64,000 nt of DNA from a virus (IMGVR_UViG_3300032315_000774:1-64000), one strand, 5' to 3'. Positions 41,921 to 49,034 are shown, numbered from the stretch's first letter. Program-made: numbers and translations. The notes: generated from the sequence alone by a model not told the origin.

Positions 41921-42733
41921 CTACCTCTCCTTCGGATCTGCGGGCAGCGTTACGTACGAGTAGTCCTCAACCAGCGTTACGTACGGGTGCGAGTCTACGT
42001 ACTCGCGCAGTTTGTGCTGTAGGGGACGCACGGCGACAACCTTGCCGTCATGGAACGTGACGACAACCTGCTCACCGAGGCATGGTGGACGTGACACGCC
42101 TGGATAAAAAGAGGTGACCGAGAACTGACACACATCGGAGTTGCTGAAGCGGATGGTGCCGGTGAGAGACGGCGGGTTGTACGACTCCACGAAACCGACA
42201 AGCACACCTTCGCCCTTCACGGCGGGCTTTGACTCCGGTGCTGGCGTGCTTGGCGTGGTCTTCTCGACGAGGCCGACATACCGAATGTTCCGGAAGTTTC
42301 GGCTCAGCTCTCGGAGCTTGCGGCGCTCCTCATCGGCGGCGTCCTGCAGCATCTTGATGTTCCTGCAGATCTTCGCGTGCTCACGACCGCACGCGGACAG
42401 ACCGTCGTCGGCGATGACGCCCTGCTTGACGAGCTGATCGTGCTTGAGGAACACCTTGCCCGTTGCTGCGCACTCGAAGCCTTCGATCTCGCGGTTCGGG
42501 TCGCTGATGTGGCGCAGTGCGTACACCTTGTGGCCTTCCAAGCATTCGATGTCGCCGAAGCCCATCGTCTGCGCGAGCGCGAGCAGGAACGTCTTGATCG
42601 TAGCCTCAGATCGATCGGGAGCGTCGATCATCATCCTGTTCATGATGCCTCGGTACTGAGGCTCTGATGCGCGGAAACAGACGTATCCGAGCGTGGAAAG
42701 ATTGATCTGACCGAGAATGCGTGTGTAGTCCAT
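41921..42733 (-). CDS. Hypothetical protein (270 aa)
   Basis: ATG at 42733 (MDYTRILGQINLSTLGYVCF). The N-terminal half has helices and Cys/His (LSACGREHAKICRNIKMLQD), then a Pro/Thr linker (KTTPSTPAPESKPAVKGEGV) and a C-terminal beta domain (VLVGFVESYNPPSLTGTIRF; EQVVVTFHDGKVVAVRPLQH) that resembles an OB or SH3-like barrel. Possible nucleic-acid binding. Confidence 0.62.
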   Translation of the reverse strand: MDYTRILGQINLSTLGYVCFRASEPQYRGIMNRMMIDAPDRSEATIKTFLLALAQTMGFGDIECLEGHKVYALRHISDPNREIEGFECAATGKVFLKHDQLVKQGVIADDGLSACGREHAKICRNIKMLQDAADEERRKLRELSRNFRNIRYVGLVEKTTPSTPAPESKPAVKGEGVLVGFVESYNPPSLTGTIRFSNSDVCQFSVTSFYPGVSRPPCLGEQVVVTFHDGKVVAVRPLQHKLREYVDSHPYVTLVEDYSYVTLPADPKER

Positions 42734-42734
42734 G

Positions 42735-42757
42735 CTGCACGCTAACGCTGCGTGCAG
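42735..42757 (-). terminator. Hairpin, 8-bp stem
   Basis: CTGCACGC and GCGTGCAG pair around TAACGCT, between the stop of the 85-aa gene and the ATG at 42733. Confidence 0.5.
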
Positions 42758-42764
42758 ATACAGG

Positions 42765-43022
42765 TCAACGGAGCACGGTCGTGAAGTGCGTGCCGTTGAG
42801 CGCTTCGACTTGCTCGCGACCCCAGAGCGCTGCACCCGCTGCCGACCACACACGTTCACAGCTCGCGAGCTTGACGTCGTCACGGAACACTTCGACCGCG
42901 AAGCGCACAGGACGCACTTCGATCGCGTCGAAGTGCTGGCGCGAGAGGACGCGGTGAAGATGTGGCCACGAACGAACGCGCACCGAGTATCGTCGCGTCA
43001 GCTTCACGACAGGGAACCTCAC
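42765..43022 (-). CDS. Hypothetical protein (85 aa)
   Basis: GTG at 43022 overlaps the upstream TGA (GTGAGG). Basic and beta-rich (VVKLTRRYSVRVRSWPHLHR; EVRPVRFAVEVFRDDVKLAS). A hairpin follows its stop. No family recognised. Confidence 0.6.
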   Translation of the reverse strand: MRFPVVKLTRRYSVRVRSWPHLHRVLSRQHFDAIEVRPVRFAVEVFRDDVKLASCERVWSAAGAALWGREQVEALNGTHFTTVLR

Positions 43023-43402
43023 GCGAGCGCCCAGTGGTTGATGATCAGGTGCAGCGTGTTGTCGGCGATGATGAGCAGCCAGACCGCAAGCCACGGTGGC
43101 CGATCCTGGTCGTAGCCCGTCTGCTTGCAGCGCTCCCACGACGGCCACTGCGAACGCGGTGCGAGGAAGTTCTTCGCGAAGACCACGTACCGCGCGAGAC
43201 CGAAGTGGTCGATGACCACGTGACTCGCGACGACCACGACCCACGCCCACACAGACGTCGCCACGAACAGGAACGGCACCCCGTACGCCACGCCGTGCGC
43301 GACAGCTGCGAGCCAGCTCTGTCGCTTGTGGAGCGCCATCCAGTCACTCTGCAGAAGGTAGTCGCCGATGAGATGTGCCAGCAGCTCGTTCATCCAGTTC
43401 AT
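43019..43402 (-). CDS. DUF3307-type membrane protein
   Basis: 127 aa. LLAHLIGDYLLQSDWMALHK is the DUF3307 signature, followed by membrane spans (AAVAHGVAYGVPFLFVATSV; WAWVVVVASHVVIDHFGLAR) with conserved His/Asp. Found in many phages as an integral membrane protein of unknown function. Confidence 0.82.
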   Translation of the reverse strand: MNWMNELLAHLIGDYLLQSDWMALHKRQSWLAAVAHGVAYGVPFLFVATSVWAWVVVVASHVVIDHFGLARYVVFAKNFLAPRSQWPSWERCKQTGYDQDRPPWLAVWLLIIADNTLHLIINHWALA

Positions 43403-44022
43403 GGTCTGACGGTGTAGTCGAGGCGGGCGCCCCTGGCAAAGATCTTCATCTGGTTCTGCTTCGGGATCGCCACCGTGATGAGCGGAGGTCCGCATTGATG
43501 TGCGAGCGCGCGCCTGAATGCTTCGCCCGCTTCGTCGTACCGAACGCCGAAGTTCCCGCAGCCCCACGCACCCGTCACGAGGTGCTCGAACCCTTGCGTG
43601 GCGACGACCGCGAAGAGCCCTGCGAGGTAGTCTTCGTACGAAGGCATCCAGCTCTTGGGCGCCGCACAGAACGCGAAGCCCAGGTCGTACTTTGGCACCG
43701 TCACGAGAAGGATGTTGCCGGTGCCGTTCTCGTCCGCACGAGCGCCTGCTTCGTAGAACGGCTTAGCGTCGTCACTCAGCAGCGTGTCGTAGAACGGGAA
43801 CTCGCGGAGCAGATCTTCTTCTTGGCCGACGGCTCCGTACTTGTAGCCGCCACCGATGCTGCGCTCGCTCGCGAAGACATGGATGCAGGTCTTCTTGTTC
43901 GACTCACGTGCAGCAGTCGCCGCGTCGATGACTCGCGCTTGCACACGTGACTCGCGTGCCGTGCTCGCCTTCGCGAGCACGTGCGCTTCCCGTCGCCTGA
44001 AGAACTGAACGGTTGTGGTCAC
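43399..44022 (-). CDS. PARG-like macrodomain (TIGR02452 type)
   Basis: 207 aa, GTG start. ASERSIGGGYKYGAVGQEED matches the Gly-Gly-Gly and QEE catalytic loop of microbial poly(ADP-ribose) glycohydrolases; VTGAWGCGNFGV is the second macrodomain loop. Such enzymes remove ADP-ribose from proteins or nucleic acids. With ART-like domains at 3-13 kb it suggests the phage both makes and erases ADP-ribosylation, or counters a host ADP-ribosylating defence. Confidence 0.8.
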   Translation of the reverse strand: MTTTVQFFRRREAHVLAKASTARESRVQARVIDAATAARESNKKTCIHVFASERSIGGGYKYGAVGQEEDLLREFPFYDTLLSDDAKPFYEAGARADENGTGNILLVTVPKYDLGFAFCAAPKSWMPSYEDYLAGLFAVVATQGFEHLVTGAWGCGNFGVRYDEAGEAFRRALAHQCGPPLITVAIPKQNQMKIFARGARLDYTVRP

Positions 44023-44025
44023 AGG

Positions 44026-44415
44026 TCACCCCAGGTAGTAGTCGAGGTACACAACGTCGTCGCTCGCGACGACGTTGAACGGAGGTCCCTCGCCACGCTC
44101 GATCAGCGCCTGCAGCGTCGGCACCATGCTCAGGTCGACCTTGTTGACGCCATGCTCGCGCAAGTCGCCCGCGATCATCTGAACGAACACAGCCCAGCAG
44201 TCACGAGGCGGCCACTTCGCAATCTCTTCGTCGTCCCACGCACCGAAGTCGCCAAGCCACTCGCGAAGTGCGGCGAGCGGTGGCGGTTCGGAGACCAACC
44301 ACGAGCTGCGCTTCTTGGCGATGTCACGCGCGTGCTTGTACGTGATCTCTCCGGCCTTCTCGCCCAGCTCCATGACGGAAGCGGAGCAGACGCGCGGGTC
44401 GAACTGCGAGAACAT
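44026..44415 (-). CDS. Hypothetical protein (129 aa)
   Basis: ATG at 44415 chosen (MFSQFDPRVCSASVMELGEK); an in-frame GTG at 44442 would touch the tRNA-Trp 3' end. Helical with Trp (ALREWLGDFGAWDDEEIAKW). It ends 3 bp before the PARG-like gene. No family recognised. Confidence 0.62.
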   Translation of the reverse strand: MFSQFDPRVCSASVMELGEKAGEITYKHARDIAKKRSSWLVSEPPPLAALREWLGDFGAWDDEEIAKWPPRDCWAVFVQMIAGDLREHGVNKVDLSMVPTLQALIERGEGPPFNVVASDDVVYLDYYLG

Positions 44416-44442
44416 CTTGGTGAGGTTGATTCGAATGTTCAC

Positions 44443-44514
44443 CAGGGCCGGAGAGATTCGAACTCTCGTCGTCGGTTTTGGAAACCGCTGCACTGACCGC
44501 TGTGCTACGACCCT
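44443..44514 (-). tRNA. tRNA-Trp (CCA)
   Basis: Acceptor AGGGTCG/CGGCCCT; T-loop TTCGAAT; anticodon loop TTCCAAA gives CCA. Discriminator G; CCA end not encoded. Reads UGG only, not UGA. Confidence 0.9.
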
Positions 44515-44519
44515 ATCAT

Positions 44520-44590
44520 CAGGGGCTGAAGGACTCGAACCTTCTTACGCGGATTCAAAGTCCGCTGCTCAACCCATGAGCCAAACCCCT
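44520..44590 (-). tRNA. tRNA-Gln (TTG)
   Basis: Acceptor AGGGGTT/AGCCCCT, anticodon stem GCGGA/TCCGC with loop CTTTGAA, anticodon TTG. D and T arms regular. Confidence 0.9.
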
Positions 44591-44607
44591 GCGCTACGTG
44601 TACCACG

Positions 44608-44967
44608 TCAGCGACGCGGTGTCTTGCTTCCTGTGTAGCCCTGACGCGCCCACGCGAGGCCCGTCGGCGTCCACTGCCCTTCGGGCGTCAGCACACGGCG
44701 CTCGACGAGCACAGCGTGCACACGGTCGACCTCGCCATCGCCGAACAGTGCTCGCAGCTCGGCCTCGGTCTCGGTCTCGGTCTTGTCGTGCAGCGCCTTC
44801 GCCAGCCGCACTTGCGTGAGCTTGCCAAGAGGCTTCGGCTGCAGTCGCTTCCGTGCAGCAGTCACGAGCTGTACCTTGCAGCTCAGCAAGCGCGCGATCT
44901 CCACGTCGCTCTTCGTCGCGTTCGCACGCACGAACTCCTGCACTTCGTGCGGCTCCAGATTCAACAC
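44608..44967 (-). CDS. Hypothetical protein with possible HTH (119 aa)
   Basis: GTG at 44967 overlaps the upstream TGA by seven bases (GTGTTGA). NATKSDVEIARLLSCKVQLV could be a helix-turn-helix; the C-terminus (VHAVLVERRVLTPEGQWTPT, GLAWARQGYTG) looks winged-helix-like. Possible regulator. Confidence 0.58.
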   Translation of the reverse strand: MLNLEPHEVQEFVRANATKSDVEIARLLSCKVQLVTAARKRLQPKPLGKLTQVRLAKALHDKTETETEAELRALFGDGEVDRVHAVLVERRVLTPEGQWTPTGLAWARQGYTGSKTPRR

Positions 44968-45662
44968 TTCCAGTGCTCCTTTCCGAGACCCAAGAACGCC
45001 TTGACCTCGACGTTCAGTTGCTCGCGCATGTCGTCGCTCAGGCGACCGACACGGAACATGATGATCATGTGGTGCCGACGCACCTCGATCCAGTAGATGT
45101 AGTCGATGGGCAGAGGGTCCCACTCGATGACGACGTCACGACCTGGAGGCCCATTGTGCAGGATGTACTTGTAGTCGGTCAGCTCGTCGAACGTCTTGAT
45201 CTCTCCTAGACGAAACTCGGGGTGTCGTCTCCAGTACGCCGCGCTGCGGTTGCCTTCTCCGTGGTCGTGGTCCGCCAGCTCGTAGCGATAGTCGAGGCCG
45301 CGACTCATCATCAGCTCTGCGAACGTCTTCCCCTCGCGAGCCATCGTGGCGAGTCGAGGGTCGAAGGCGTGCTTCGGGAGCAGACCGTCGGCGACGAGGA
45401 CGTCCCGCTGCTTCGGCGCGCAGCCTCGCATCACCAGAGTGCTGTACATCGACTCGTAGCACTTCGACGACTTCAGCCCTGCGAAGACACCCTTGACCAA
45501 GGGGACACGACGCTCGCACATCGTGACCTCGGGCAGCTCTTCCTCCACCAGGTACTCGGGCTGTCGGTACACTTCGTACGGCAGCGACCGCTTCTTCGCT
45601 CGCGCTTCGATCGACGCCTTGCGCTCGGGGTTCGCGTGATCGAGCCAGTTGAACGTGATCAT
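44961..45662 (-). CDS. Hypothetical protein (233 aa)
   Basis: MITFNWLDHANPERKASIEA begins a helical region; later beta segments (DVVIEWDPLPIDYIYWIEVR; HHMIIMFRVGRLSDDM). His/Asp/Glu-rich ADHDHGEGNRSAAY may bind metal. A strong hairpin lies between its start and the ParB-like gene. No family recognised. Confidence 0.62.
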   Translation of the reverse strand: MITFNWLDHANPERKASIEARAKKRSLPYEVYRQPEYLVEEELPEVTMCERRVPLVKGVFAGLKSSKCYESMYSTLVMRGCAPKQRDVLVADGLLPKHAFDPRLATMAREGKTFAELMMSRGLDYRYELADHDHGEGNRSAAYWRRHPEFRLGEIKTFDELTDYKYILHNGPPGRDVVIEWDPLPIDYIYWIEVRRHHMIIMFRVGRLSDDMREQLNVEVKAFLGLGKEHWKC

Positions 45663-45676
45663 GTTGATCTCCTGGG

Positions 45677-45715
45677 AAGTCGGTGCCGCCCGAACTCATC
45701 GAGCGGCACCGACTT
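45677..45715 (-). terminator. Hairpin, 13-bp perfect stem
   Basis: AAGTCGGTGCCGC and GCGGCACCGACTT pair exactly around a 13-nt loop, 6 bp after the ParB-like gene. Confidence 0.7.
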
Positions 45716-45721
45716 ACTCGT

Positions 45722-46717
45722 TCACTCTGCGTCGGTGCCCTCGACGATGTCGCGCCAGAGGCGCTTGGCCGACGGGTTCTTGATCTCCGTCCCGAGCGCC
45801 CAGCGCAGCACCTCGTTCATGCCACGCAGCATGGCCGCGTCCTCGCCCGAGTGATCGCGGATCGCCTGCTGGATGAGCGCCTGCACCTCCTCGATGCGCC
45901 GACGACCCGGGCGCTTGACCGGGACTTCGACCTCGTCGAGCCCCTTGCCGGTACGAGCCGCCTTGACGACGGCAGCGACCTCGTTCGTCGACGCCTTCGT
46001 CGGCGACATGCCCTTCGTCGGCTCGCGCACGGCGACGATCGCCGTGATGTCGCTGAGCGCCGACACTTGCTGCTCGCGGCTGAGCTTGGCGAGGTCGACA
46101 ATGCTGGTCGACGGAATCTTGCCCGTCTCGATCGCCTCCTGCAGAGCGGGCTCCAGGCTCATGAACAGCCACCACTTCTCACAGGTCATCCATGAGATCT
46201 TGGCCTCGCGCATGAGCGCGGCGCGCGCCGCCGCTTCATCGATGCCCTCGCGCTGCGCCTGGCGCACGTAGGACGCGTACTTGATCGCGGCCGAGCGGAA
46301 CGAGTCGTTGACTCGGTCCTCGTTCGCTACGATGGCGAGCCGCGTCAGGTCGAGCGTCGTGCCCTCGACCATCTTGTACTGGATCTTGAAGAGCCCTTCG
46401 GGCTTGGGCTCCTGACCCGGTCCCGGGACGTAGCCGGTGTTGATGAAGTTGATCGCCGCCCAGCGGTGGCGGCCGTTCACCACCAGCAGACGCGGAGCGC
46501 CATTCGGCAGCTCCCCGTCCTGGCAGACCTGGATCGGCGTCCGCTGACCCTCGCGCAGGAGCGACTGCACGAGGTCGCTGTCGACCTTCGTGTCGTCGTA
46601 GAGCGGGTGCCCCGGAGGGGGCAAGCTGATCGCGGCCGGGTCGATCGCGAGCAGGTCGCTGCGCGAGACCTCGAAGCCTGCCGCCTTGAGCTTGTTGATG
46701 TTCTTGGTGCCGCCCAT
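45722..46717 (-). CDS. ParB-like nuclease-fold protein
   Basis: 331 aa. LLREGQRTPIQVCQDGELPN, then RLLVVNGRHRWAAINF correspond to the ParB/Srx core (substrate loop and GxxR-like NGRHR). A helical middle (IKYASYVRQAQREGIDEAAA) and an Arg/Glu-rich C-terminus follow. Phage ParB-like proteins act in DNA handling or counter-defence; no ParA was seen nearby. Confidence 0.75.
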   Translation of the reverse strand: MGGTKNINKLKAAGFEVSRSDLLAIDPAAISLPPPGHPLYDDTKVDSDLVQSLLREGQRTPIQVCQDGELPNGAPRLLVVNGRHRWAAINFINTGYVPGPGQEPKPEGLFKIQYKMVEGTTLDLTRLAIVANEDRVNDSFRSAAIKYASYVRQAQREGIDEAAARAALMREAKISWMTCEKWWLFMSLEPALQEAIETGKIPSTSIVDLAKLSREQQVSALSDITAIVAVREPTKGMSPTKASTNEVAAVVKAARTGKGLDEVEVPVKRPGRRRIEEVQALIQQAIRDHSGEDAAMLRGMNEVLRWALGTEIKNPSAKRLWRDIVEGTDAE

Positions 46718-46763
46718 TGTTTTCTCCTCTTCTTCTTTCGTGTCGTGATGACGTCAGACTCTA
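46718..46763. other. Intergenic spacer upstream of ParB-like gene
   Basis: About 46 bp holding GAGGAGAAAACA as the Shine-Dalgarno and the palindrome TGACGTCA near 46750. Here the start-associated element is 46 nt from the start codon, an exception to the 11-nt rule. Confidence 0.5.
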
Positions 46764-47036
46764 CTTCACTTCGCGTGCCAACCGCTGGCGTCGGTTGGCC
46801 TCGTCCACAGCCGCGATGCCGAGCGTGCTGTCTTCACGCGACGACGCCACCAGCTGCGCAAGCTGCGCGTCCGTCAGCTCCGCCCACAGCCGAGCGAGCT
46901 GCGCGCGCTGCTTGGTGAGCTGCGCCGCGCGATCTCGCGCGAGGTTCTTGTCGTGGTAGATGTACCAGTCGGCGCCGCTCGGCGCGGTGCCGACGTAGGT
47001 CGTGACGTCGGAGTCGTTGATGGCGAAGTCGCTCAC
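46761..47036 (-). CDS. Paralogue A of a small protein pair, LAREVK end
   Basis: 91 aa, GTG at 47036 overlapping TGA. The segments TYVGTAPSGADWYIYH, LARLWAELTDAQLAQLV and AAVDEANRRQRLAREVK are shared in order with the next protein (YVGTSPSDVRWTVY; LRAMWARQTDAQ; EADAELRRR). The two genes look like a tandem duplication carried together with the element. Function unknown. Confidence 0.68.
   Translation of the reverse strand: MSDFAINDSDVTTYVGTAPSGADWYIYHDKNLARDRAAQLTKQRAQLARLWAELTDAQLAQLVASSREDSTLGIAAVDEANRRQRLAREVK
46764..46781 (-). promoter_or_regulatory. Start-associated element 15
   Basis: Perfect core with TAG; the upstream gene ends LAREVK here. The next start codon (46717) is 46 nt away rather than 11. 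Confidence 0.75.
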
Positions 47037-47281
47037 GCTTGCTCCTTCTTCACTTCGCGTGCCAACGCCACGCGGCGACGCAGCTCTGCATCGGCCTCGA
47101 TGCGCAGCTCGGTGCCGATCGCGGCTCGTGACACGATGTACTGGACCTGCGCGTCGGTTTGACGCGCCCACATCGCGCGCAGCATGCGACGCTGCGCCTC
47201 GATCTTCTCGACGTTACCGTCGTAGACGGTCCAACGGACGTCGCTCGGTGAGGTTCCGACATACACAGGCTGGTTCTTCAT
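47033..47281 (-). CDS. Paralogue B of the pair, LAREVKKEQA end
   Basis: 82 aa. MKNQPVYVGTSPSDVRWTVY and the helical MLRAMWARQTDAQVQYIVSR parallel the neighbouring protein. ATG 11 nt after element 17. No known domain. Confidence 0.68.
   Translation of the reverse strand: MKNQPVYVGTSPSDVRWTVYDGNVEKIEAQRRMLRAMWARQTDAQVQYIVSRAAIGTELRIEADAELRRRVALAREVKKEQA
47048..47065 (-). promoter_or_regulatory. Start-associated element 16
   Basis: Perfect core followed by AAGGAG and GTG after 11 nt. The upstream product ends LAREVKKEQA. Confidence 0.85.
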
Positions 47282-47292
47282 GCCACTTCCTA

Positions 47293-47310
47293 CTTCACTT
47301 CGCGTGCCAA
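47293..47310 (-). promoter_or_regulatory. Start-associated element 17
   Basis: Perfect core 2 bp after the upstream stop; ATG after 11 nt. Confidence 0.85.
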
Positions 47311-47312
47311 GC

Positions 47313-47516
47313 TCAGAGGGCCACGAGCCAGAACATCGACCCGTTGGTTCGGCGCTTGGCCAGCTTGCGCGCTTCGAGCGCTTCGCAGGTGCGGTGCCAG
47401 CTTCCGAGCGCCAAGCCGCTTCCCTTGTTGCCGCTGGTCTCTGGCTGCCGGACGCCTGTCGGTCCTGCAGCTCGGGCCGCTTCGAGCAGCTTCTTCTGAG
47501 CGGAGCTGAGCTTCAT
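47313..47516 (-). CDS. Small winged-helix-like protein (67 aa)
   Basis: ATG at 47516. SAQKKLLEAARAAGPTGVRQ, then LGSWHRTCEALEARKLAKRR fits a small winged helix with a basic recognition helix and a C-terminal strand. May be DNA binding. Confidence 0.6.
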   Translation of the reverse strand: MKLSSAQKKLLEAARAAGPTGVRQPETSGNKGSGLALGSWHRTCEALEARKLAKRRTNGSMFWLVAL

Positions 47517-47524
47517 GCTGGTGT

Positions 47525-47644
47525 CTACTTCAGATTGCATGCCAACGTCAGAAACAGTAGCGCCCACATCACTGTGATGAACTGCTCATCGCTGTCTGTA
47601 GCGAACGCTGACGCCGTCAGAACGGCAAGAGAAAAGAAGAGCAT
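47525..47644 (-). CDS. Tiny signal-peptide-like membrane protein (39 aa)
   Basis: The frame from ATG at 47644 gives MLFFSLAVLTASAFATDSDE, then a second hydrophobic run VMWALLFLTLACNLK ending in the degenerate element. GGAAG lies about 10 nt upstream. Coding is supported by the hydrophobic pattern and the element in frame. Confidence 0.55.
   Translation of the reverse strand: MLFFSLAVLTASAFATDSDEQFITVMWALLFLTLACNLK
47528..47545 (-). promoter_or_regulatory. Degenerate start-associated element 18
   Basis: TTGGCATGCAATCTGAAG, 4 mismatches to the core but the usual 11 nt from ATG at 47516. Read by the upstream gene as LACNLK. It looks like a decaying copy. Confidence 0.6.
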
Positions 47645-47647
47645 GCT

Positions 47648-47851
47648 TCACTTCCTTGCTTTTGACTGGAATCTCTGCTGCATGTCCTTGATCTGTCGGG
47701 CCGATAGTCCGAAGACCAGACCGTGAACCTTGATCAAGAAGCTCATCCAGCTGTGACGCTCGTCGTGTGACGCTTGCTGCTTCGCTTTGGGGCTCGGGGC
47801 AGGTCGGCCCTTGCGTCTGAGCCGCGCCAGGCGTCGTCGGCGGGGTCGCAT
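47648..47851 (-). CDS. Basic protein (67 aa)
   Basis: ATG shares one base with the upstream TGA (TGATG). Very basic N-terminus (MRPRRRRLARLRRKGRPAPS) and an amphipathic C-terminal part (VFGLSARQIKDMQQRFQSKA). May bind nucleic acid. Confidence 0.58.
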   Translation of the reverse strand: MRPRRRRLARLRRKGRPAPSPKAKQQASHDERHSWMSFLIKVHGLVFGLSARQIKDMQQRFQSKARK

Positions 47852-48273
47852 CAGTCTTCGTCCTTGAGGAGGAAGTCGTTGTTGAGCACCTTGAACGACA
47901 GGCGCCCGCCCAGCGTCCGCGATACACGGTCCACCAGCGGTCGCACCACGATCCCTTCGCGGCGGTTCTTGGTTCCCGCGTAGACGCCGTTGGCCATCGC
48001 CAGGTAGCGCTCCAGCGTGTGCTCGAAGCTCCGCGCTTCGTCGCCCCGCACTTCTCGCTCGATTGGCACCGTGGAAAGGCCCAGCGACGCGACGAAGGCG
48101 CGCATCTCGTCGAGCGAGAGATACGCCCCGCGCCGCGTGTCGAACACGCTGAAGTGTCCCAGCTTGGGCTGGACCGTACCGAACATCGGGCGCGAGGCCG
48201 CCCACAGCTCGTAGCCCTGCTCGTGCAGGACACGAAGCGCGTCGGGGAGTGCGGTGTCGAGGACATCGATCAT
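47851..48273 (-). CDS. RNA-ligase C-terminal part (motifs III-V only)
   Basis: 140 aa, ATG 11 nt after element 19. HFSVFDTRRGAYLSLDEMRA resembles the motif III region of RNA ligases, REGIVVRPLVDRV motif IV and LSFKVLNNDFLLKDED motif V. Motif I (KxDG), with the AMP-linked lysine, is absent because the protein starts too late. It may be a truncated remnant or need a partner supplying the N-terminal half. Confidence 0.65.
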   Translation of the reverse strand: MIDVLDTALPDALRVLHEQGYELWAASRPMFGTVQPKLGHFSVFDTRRGAYLSLDEMRAFVASLGLSTVPIEREVRGDEARSFEHTLERYLAMANGVYAGTKNRREGIVVRPLVDRVSRTLGGRLSFKVLNNDFLLKDED

Positions 48274-48527
48274 GTCGTCTCCGTCTTCACTTCGCGTGCC
48301 AACCTCTGCACGGCGGTCTTGATCTTCTGACGCTGTGCGTCGGTCAGGTCGCTGCTCAGGTAGCTGACCGGACCGTCCGACAAGATCGACACGTAGTTCG
48401 GATACGCGATGACGCGCAGGTTGACCGTTGACTTCGGTTGCGAAGTGGTAGCTACGACCGTGCACAGGTACGTCTCCGGACGCACGACAGAGGTCTCCTT
48501 GACGACGAAGGTCTTGAACATGGCCAT
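48270..48527 (-). CDS. Hypothetical protein (85 aa), LAREVKTETT end
   Basis: Beta-rich N-terminal part (MAMFKTFVVKETSVVRPETY, VNLRVIAYPNYVSILSDGPV), then DLTDAQRQKIKTAVQRLARE, a helix similar to the LTDAQ region of the paralogue pair. Unknown function. Confidence 0.65.
   Translation of the reverse strand: MAMFKTFVVKETSVVRPETYLCTVVATTSQPKSTVNLRVIAYPNYVSILSDGPVSYLSSDLTDAQRQKIKTAVQRLAREVKTETT
48285..48302 (-). promoter_or_regulatory. Start-associated element 19
   Basis: Perfect core; ATG at 48273 after 11 nt. The upstream product ends LAREVKTETT. Confidence 0.85.
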
Positions 48528-48529
48528 GG

Positions 48530-48790
48530 CTACCTCTGCAGTGCGTCGAGCACAGCGCTTCGTGCCGCCTCGTAGCGCTCGACGTCGCCGGGCTCCGTGG
48601 GCCTCGACATCAGTGCGAAGATCCGGCCGAGCGCGAGGCGCACGGTGGCGTCTCGCGTCTCGATGTCGAAGCCGACGTGCGACGGCACGAACACCTCGCG
48701 TGCGCGCGGAGCTTCAGGCGCTTCGCGCGGTGCACCGAACAGCTCGCGTTCGATCGCACGTTGCGTGCGGCGTGACTGCTTGCGGGTCAC
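48530..48790 (-). CDS. Hypothetical protein (86 aa)
   Basis: GTG start overlapping TGA. Basic, Ala/Arg-rich (KQSRRTQRAIERELFGAPRE), later an acidic Pro stretch and helix (PTEPGDVERYEAARSAVLDA). No family recognised. Confidence 0.6.
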   Translation of the reverse strand: MTRKQSRRTQRAIERELFGAPREAPEAPRAREVFVPSHVGFDIETRDATVRLALGRIFALMSRPTEPGDVERYEAARSAVLDALQR

Positions 48791-48987
48791 TGGACGCGCC
48801 TCCGGAAGAAGTCTGCGGCGGCGAAGCGCATCTGTCCCGCAGAGCCGACCACGGTCCCGACGAGCACGTCACGCTCGTCGTAGACGTAGCCGTGCGTGCC
48901 TGCGACGAACAGCTCTTCGAACTCGGGAGACTCTTCGGTTATGCCTTGCGCGATCAGCTTGGCATCTCGGTAGATGTCGATCTTCAC
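48787..48987 (-). CDS. Hypothetical protein (66 aa)
   Basis: GTG at 48987. Beta-rich: MKIDIYRDAKLIAQGITEES, then ELFVAGTHGYVYDERDVLVG. The overlaps at both ends suggest translational coupling. Confidence 0.6.
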   Translation of the reverse strand: MKIDIYRDAKLIAQGITEESPEFEELFVAGTHGYVYDERDVLVGTVVGSAGQMRFAAADFFRRRVQ

Positions 48988-49034
48988 AGCTCGCTCCAGT
49001 CGACGAAGTACGCCGGGTCGTTCAGGCGGTCCAT
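48984..49034 (-). CDS. Possible 16-aa microprotein
   Basis: ATG at 49034 gives MDRLNDPAYFVDWSEL; an in-frame GTG at 49040 would overlap the upstream TGA. Its own TGA overlaps the next GTG. The overlap pattern is the same as for the larger genes around it, which is the main support. Confidence 0.4.
   Translation of the reverse strand: MDRLNDPAYFVDWSEL

Noticed and set aside
45716-45740. Extra start-associated element near 45.72 kb
   Set aside because: TTCACTCTGCGTCGGTGCC only loosely resembles the core, lies inside the end of the ParB-like gene and lacks the spacing to a start codon.
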